Below, one piece after another: positions 60,038 through 64,000 of a stretch of DNA of 64,000 nt (the first letter of the stretch is position 1; every line of letters begins with the position of its first letter). The notes under the pieces are model-generated. The model saw only the letters and a program-made list of their open reading frames with translations, made no database searches and was not told the DNA's origin. A program made the position numbers and the translations under genes. Source of the stretch: Tubulanus polymorphus (taxonomy: Eukaryota; Nemertea; Palaeonemertea; Tubulaniformes; Tubulanidae); the NCBI RefSeq assembly GCF_964204645.1, contig NC_134028.1, forward strand, positions 7,543,001-7,607,000, given 5' to 3'.

Positions 60038-60400
60038 TTAGGGTAAATGTATATATGTAAATTCAGTGGGCCGGCTCCATCCTTTTTTGTTGCGGGCAGC
60101 GGCCTGGAATACAAAAGAAATCACTTAATATCTGACACATTAAATCATGTAGAAATCTTCAACAAAAAAAACTTACCCAACATCCATACCAAGTAGAACT
60201 TTTGAGATCGGTTACCGTGAACATCCGAGTGGGTTCTATATCCCACAAATACTTAGTTATTTCGGTCGGTTTTATATTTTCTTCGGTTGTTTCGCCGCAT
60301 TCTAACGCAAGCCCGGTGATATTACCTCGAGTACGGAAATGTACCATAGTCGACTTTTCAGCCGGGCCATTTATCATATCGATTCCCACGCTAGGTAATT
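60038..60400 (-). CDS. FN3 domain 5 and C-terminus
   Basis: Exon 60400-60177 reads LPSVGIDMINGPAEKSTMVH through FTVTDLKSSTWYGCW. The 66-nt last exon 60103-60038 adds AAARNKKGWSRPTEFTYIHL and P, then TAA. WYGCWAAARNKKGWSRPTEF is a normal FN3 F-G hairpin, so the protein stops right at the end of the domain. Confidence 0.75.
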
Positions 60401-63344
60401 CTACAAAGAAAACACAAAATCACCAGGAAATATGATCATCACAGAATTCGGTTTCCGTAGATAGAAAATAAGTTCAACACTTAGAAACGGCCAAAGACAT
60501 ACATAGGAATGGGTTTAATGCTTTGGAACTGGCCTCAATACTCAGCCGTCCATAGATTGAGCCTATAGGGTAAGGGACAAACGAGTTCTTCGGACATTGT
60601 TTATCCGCAATCCTAGCCCACTCCTTCAAGCTACGTTATGTTCATTTCCATATTCGAATTCTGAGCCCTATCATTATCCAGTCTGTCCGTCTAAGTACTA
60701 ACCAGTTTCATCAGTAATGAATTCGGTTTCTTCCGATCGTTCACTTTCTCCGGCTTTATTCGCCCAAGTATAACTCAGGATGTATTTCGTGTACGGCATT
60801 AGGTCGGTGAGTACAAAATTCGCGGATCTGGTCAAGTTTTCCCTCACCACCTCTCCGGTGCTATAATCTATTAGCCTATAGTGATATCCGACAAGTTTAC
60901 CCCTTCTGTCTTCGCAAGGTAAATCTCTGAATTTTACGCTAGCTAAAGTGGTTGATATGAAAACTTTTAGTGGAACGGTCTCCGGAACGACGATTGCTTT
61001 AATTGCGGTACCGACCGGCACTGAAAATACAAGTTTACCGTATCATTAGTATGGATCGAGATATCCTGTATTTCTTGTATTCAACAACTTCCAATTTCAA
61101 TTCCCGGTTCTTTACATCGGGAAAAAACCTTACTAAGATTAATCAATGTTTGTTTACCCAAATTCATATGATGTGATCTAAATACACAGTGGTTTTATCT
61201 TTCGAGATTTTTAACAGCAATCTTGACTAGATAATCGTTAGTGCTCTCACCGGATTCGGACGTTTCTATCATCGTTTGTTTTGATGTATATTTCCATTTG
61301 ACTCCGTTCCCGGTAGCGTTAGCGACGATCTTTACGTAATATCGGGCGTTGCGTTTGAGTCCGATCAACTTATAAGACGGTACTACGCTGGGGAATGGGC
61401 TCGAGTTCCATTCGCCTTGTTTAACGTAACATCCTTTGTAGTCGTAGAATTTGTACAGAATTCGGTATTCGAAATTCGAATCCTGGTGTTCTCGAAGAAC
61501 GCTCCAACTGAGATTCAAGCGATCGTTGCCCTCCTCCTCGTGCCACGATATCGGCGACACTACAGAACGATATGCAAAGTAGAAAGATCACCATTGATAA
61601 AATAATATATCCGTGTTGTGACGATAACATAGAGAGAATCCCACAATAACAACATAAAACAAAGCATTCTCGAAGATGACTATTAGAATATAGTCGAAAC
61701 GTCGAATAAACCACTAGCTCTAGGAATCTTTTTCGGACTTTGTATTTCGTTATTATTGTGGGATTCTCTCTAATATTAACGAATTGGAACGATTGGAATT
61801 TTTTCTTCTTAACCATACGATTTTGAACCTAATTAAAGTCAACAACTCACAAAGGGTTCCTGTACTGAACTCTAGACCAGGGCCGTACACGGACCTCGCA
61901 TTTCCGGGGTTCTGCACCCCAACTTTAACGATGTATCTTTTATCCCAGTCCAACACACCACTGATCGTAAATACGAAGTCGTTCGTAGTGTGTAATGAGG
62001 TGTGTTTCCATTCGTCGTCTCCGTCGATCATTTGGAAGCTGGCGCGATACCACGCTCCCTTGGTGTCGTTACAACTCAGTTGATCCTGCGTGAGCGGCTG
62101 AAAAATATCCCGAAAAAAAAACTAATTGATTGTTGAGTGTCGCAATCGTCTTCATTGATGACCTTCAACATTTTTCCACGAACGTTGATATGTATTCAGT
62201 ATGTAGTTGATTCACTGTTTCATAATGTATCGCTATTTTATAATTTTTCATAATTCTATCAGAAATGAAAATAATAATGATAGTAATGATAATGAAAATA
62301 ACAACAACATCATGCAACTGGTTGGCCTTTCAAAAATATGGCAGCCGCCATAAATTCGATTTTCGCACCAACACATGATTCTTTCATGTAATCAGATAAT
62401 GCGATAGTGGTTTCATGAAGGCAGCCATCGATTCCGAGTTGCCGAGAGGCAATCTTATGGAACGCCTTCTCATCATGCTCAATTTCTTACTTTTATTTTC
62501 AAGGTCAGTGTTGCACCCTCTATCTCCATACTAACTATTTCTGGTCCGTCTTTAGGTTCTAGAATTGCATTTCAAAAAGACATTCTTTCATATTTCTGCT
62601 ATTCCCCGATTGATCCCCGATAATGTTGAATGATTATAGACAAACCTTACCATCACACAGCGTGTATACAAAAATAGGAGATCTATTCACGAATGATGAC
62701 GTCAGATTTACTTCTCGTTTTCGCATTTTTACTCCAACCTCGTACTCTGTATTTGGGGATAATTCTGTGATGTTGTATTTTTCGTTACGGGACGAATGAT
62801 AGATCTTCTTTGCGCTAGCTAATTTCCAATCCGTAGCGCCCACTTCTCTTATTACAAATACAAAATCTAAGCGAATTCTTCTTCGTCTGCCCGAGTCAAA
62901 GGGCGAGGAACGATAGTAACCAGAAATATCTCTAAGTTCTACCTCGACGCTGTTTTTAGTATGCCTTCTCGAAAACCTTAACTTGCCTTCAAAAACTAAG
63001 CCTACGAAGAAAGATTCATTTGAAAAGAGACATCAAATTGGTTGTTAGTTATTCATGGAAACTTAAAACAATAACATATGACTCAGAAATTGAAAGTCCT
63101 TTAATGTGGAGGTTGGGGAAAAGAATAATTTCCATTCTAACGGACTAGCAAAAAAACTTATCCTCTTTTTGACTAAATAAGAGTAAGAATAACGTACGTT
63201 GGTCGCAATTGTGTCCTACATAATCGGCAGAACATCCATTCTTGCAAGCTCCCGTCAAATAGTCGACCTGGTTCTCCACGTTATAATTACAGCGGCTCGG
63301 AGTCATACATCTTATCGACTCAGGTATACTACACTCAGTGGGAT
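60038..63344 (-). CDS. EGF and fibronectin type III protein, 3' part (8 exons, 5' end outside or unrecognised)
   Basis: Exons in coding order on the minus strand: 63344-63198, 63002-62651, 62558-62491, 62097-61851, 61559-61251, 61020-60703, 60400-60177, 60103-60038 (TAA). Splice phases are mutually consistent and FN3 domains are mostly bounded by phase-1 introns, typical of shuffled extracellular modules. The first exon is a six-Cys EGF-like unit; the rest form five FN3-type domains with Trp/Tyr/Leu landmarks such as NLSWSVL and YYVKIVAN. The last FN3 runs straight into the stop (FTYIHLP), so no membrane segment or kinase/phosphatase domain is encoded here: a secreted protein, or a short isoform of a receptor such as a Tie-like or RPTP-like protein. 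Exon 63002-62651 needs a 1-nt frameshift to read through (position about 62,940). Orthology is not resolved. Confidence 0.8.
60703..61020 (-). CDS. FN3 domain 4
   Basis: Single 318-nt exon, phase 1-1. It includes GYHYRLIDYSTGEVV and LTDLMPYTKYILSYTWANKA, the FN3 C-strand and the tyrosine-corner/F-strand. The donor is GTTAGT. Confidence 0.8.
61251..61559 (-). CDS. FN3 domain 3
   Basis: Single 309-nt exon, phase 1-1. LSPISWHEEEGNDRLNLSWS is followed by EYRILYKFYDYKG and LKRNARYYVKIVANATG, the Trp, Tyr and Leu positions expected of FN3. The donor is GTGAGA after TSESG. Confidence 0.8.
61620..61775 (-). mobile_element. Inverted-repeat element with hammerhead-like core, family 2 (intron of the EGF/FN3 gene)
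   Basis: Arms AGAGAGAATCCCACAATAA and TTATTGTGGGATTCTCTCT enclose GAAGATGACTATTAGAATAT and AGTCGAAACGTCG. The core shares the GAxGATG...CGAAACGTCG pattern with family 1 although the arms differ. A tail-like ATATCCGTGTTGTGACGATAAC lies left of the left arm, so the element is in minus orientation. Confidence 0.55.
61851..62558 (-). CDS. FN3 domain 2, split over two exons
   Basis: The 68-nt exon 62558-62491 reads EPKDGPEIVSMEIEGATLTL, then KIK and a GTAAGA donor in phase 0. Exon 62097-61851 continues PLTQDQLSCNDTKGAWYRAS through DWDKRYIVKVGVQNPGNARS to STGTL and a GTGAGT donor. Together they make one FN3 fold (B-strand Leu, F-strand YIVKVGVQN). Confidence 0.75.
62651..63002 (-). CDS. FN3-like domain 1, single exon with +1 frame break
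   Basis: Acceptor CGTAG and donor GTAAGG both fit the neighbouring phases. The first part reads LVFEGKLRFSRRHTKNSVE, the second ELRDISGYYRSSPFD through ITELSPNTEYEVGVK to VYTLCD. The two parts are in different frames: the exon is 352 nt, one more than the phases require, and TAG or TAA blocks either frame around 62,932-62,942. The junction reads GAGGTAAGAACTT. Confidence 0.6.
63198..63344 (-). CDS. EGF-like exon of the EGF/FN3 gene
   Basis: This 147-nt exon runs from acceptor TTTGCAG to donor GTACGT, phase 1 to phase 1. It reads DPTECSIPESIRCMTPSRC and onward to CKNGCSADYVGHNCDQ. Cys spacing is C-x7-C-x5-C-x13-C-x3-C-x8-C, an EGF-like pattern with the Gly-containing C-terminal loop. It precedes the FN3 array. 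Confidence 0.75.
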
Positions 63345-64000
63345 CTGCAAACAGATATGAAGTACTATGTTAGTGAGGTTTCCAAACCCGTTTGACTTAC
63401 ACTAGATTTTGGCAACACTTATTTTCCGTTGATGCGCTATCTGGGGACTTCAAAAATTGCCGACTTGACAATTTTGGTACATCACCACCAGAGCCCCCTA
63501 GTGGTCACTATACGGGGAATTTGGTTTGAAAAACCAATTTTCAAATTATAACTATCTTTATCAGAAGTTCACGTGGAACATGCTTATTTAGTTCTATAAG
63601 AAAATGTTGAATATATCTCGAAATGCTAGATTTGTTCAAAAATGTGTTCAGAGCTAAATTTTTAGATATGTATATATAGGGAGCAGCTGATATCGAGGAA
63701 GAGGGCCAGCACATAACCAAAATAGGAAATGAAGTTATGGCAAACAAAAACATCACGAATCAAAATTGCATTAATCAGAATGAAAATTAATCGCAATTTT
63801 TCCATGGACTTTCTAGCTAGAATAAGAAACCTGGCCCAACAGGCATATCATACCGATATATCGAAATCCAACCAAGTCGATCTCCGCAAATTCTATGGGG
63901 TTGCTTTGAGCTCTGGTGCGGTCAATGTTCACAATTCTTCCAGCTAAAAGTTTTTTGCAATAAAATGTTATCTGATCGGAACATTTTTCTCTACTTTTCA

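Noticed and set aside
62890-62943. Short intron within FN3 exon 1 using the donor GTAAGA at 62943
   Set aside because: No AG acceptor in the required phase lies within a reasonable distance; a one-base insertion explains the data more simply.
63541-63756. ORF beginning MMFLFAITSFPILVMCWPSS, as the signal-peptide exon of the EGF/FN3 gene
   Set aside because: It looks like a signal peptide, but no GT donor in the phase needed to join the EGF exon (phase 1) was found.

Overview
This is eukaryotic, intron-rich, AT-rich DNA. GT-AG introns, a tRNA-derived SINE with a central domain common in marine invertebrates, a decayed LINE end, several MITE families and divergent TRPC-type channel genes suggest an invertebrate, most likely a mollusc or another lophotrochozoan. 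The species cannot be fixed from the sequence. No operon logic applies: the genes are single transcription units with long introns.

Layout. (1) Positions 1-33,300 are gene-poor. They hold interspersed repeats (SINE copies, a 3' LINE fragment, about 270-bp dispersed repeats, CAGGGGCGGATCC-type MITEs, palindromic MITEs), a long TA microsatellite, and a few short ORFs with no recognisable domain. The best of those is a 93-codon ORF at 3430-3708. (2) Positions 33,372-44,365 (+) hold a complete TRPC-like cation channel gene, copy A: 15 exons, 837 aa. (3) Positions 48,733-59,655 (+) hold a second complete paralogue, copy B: 15 exons, 843 aa. All intron phases match copy A, and ten of fifteen exon lengths are identical. 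(4) Positions 60,038-63,344 (-) hold the 3' part of an EGF plus fibronectin-III gene. It has one EGF-like exon, five FN3-type domains, a stop codon without a membrane segment, and one apparent 1-nt frameshift. It lies tail-to-tail with TRPC copy B; the predicted poly(A) signals are about 70 bp apart.

How the parts relate. The two channels come from one tandem duplication. Each has an ankyrin/TRP_2 N-terminal half, six membrane segments, a pore with the unusual FGYADG sequence, an EWKYAR TRP box and a short tail ending in [14 protein letters not shown]. They could form homo- or heterotetramers if co-expressed (inference). Patches of near-identity in exons 4 and 5 suggest gene conversion.

The most unusual non-coding signal is a set of about 150-240 bp elements. 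Each has long inverted repeats around a hammerhead-ribozyme-like hairpin (CTGANGA...GAAA), and several are followed by a conserved tail. They occur in three or more unrelated sequence families; two copies have 12-14 bp target duplications, and the core is inverted between those two copies. A second oddity is a MITE family whose termini read as shortened tRNA-like promoters, with an 8-bp target duplication in the best copy.

All exon boundaries were derived by eye from reading frame, splice dinucleotides, phase and paralogue comparison. No searches were run.
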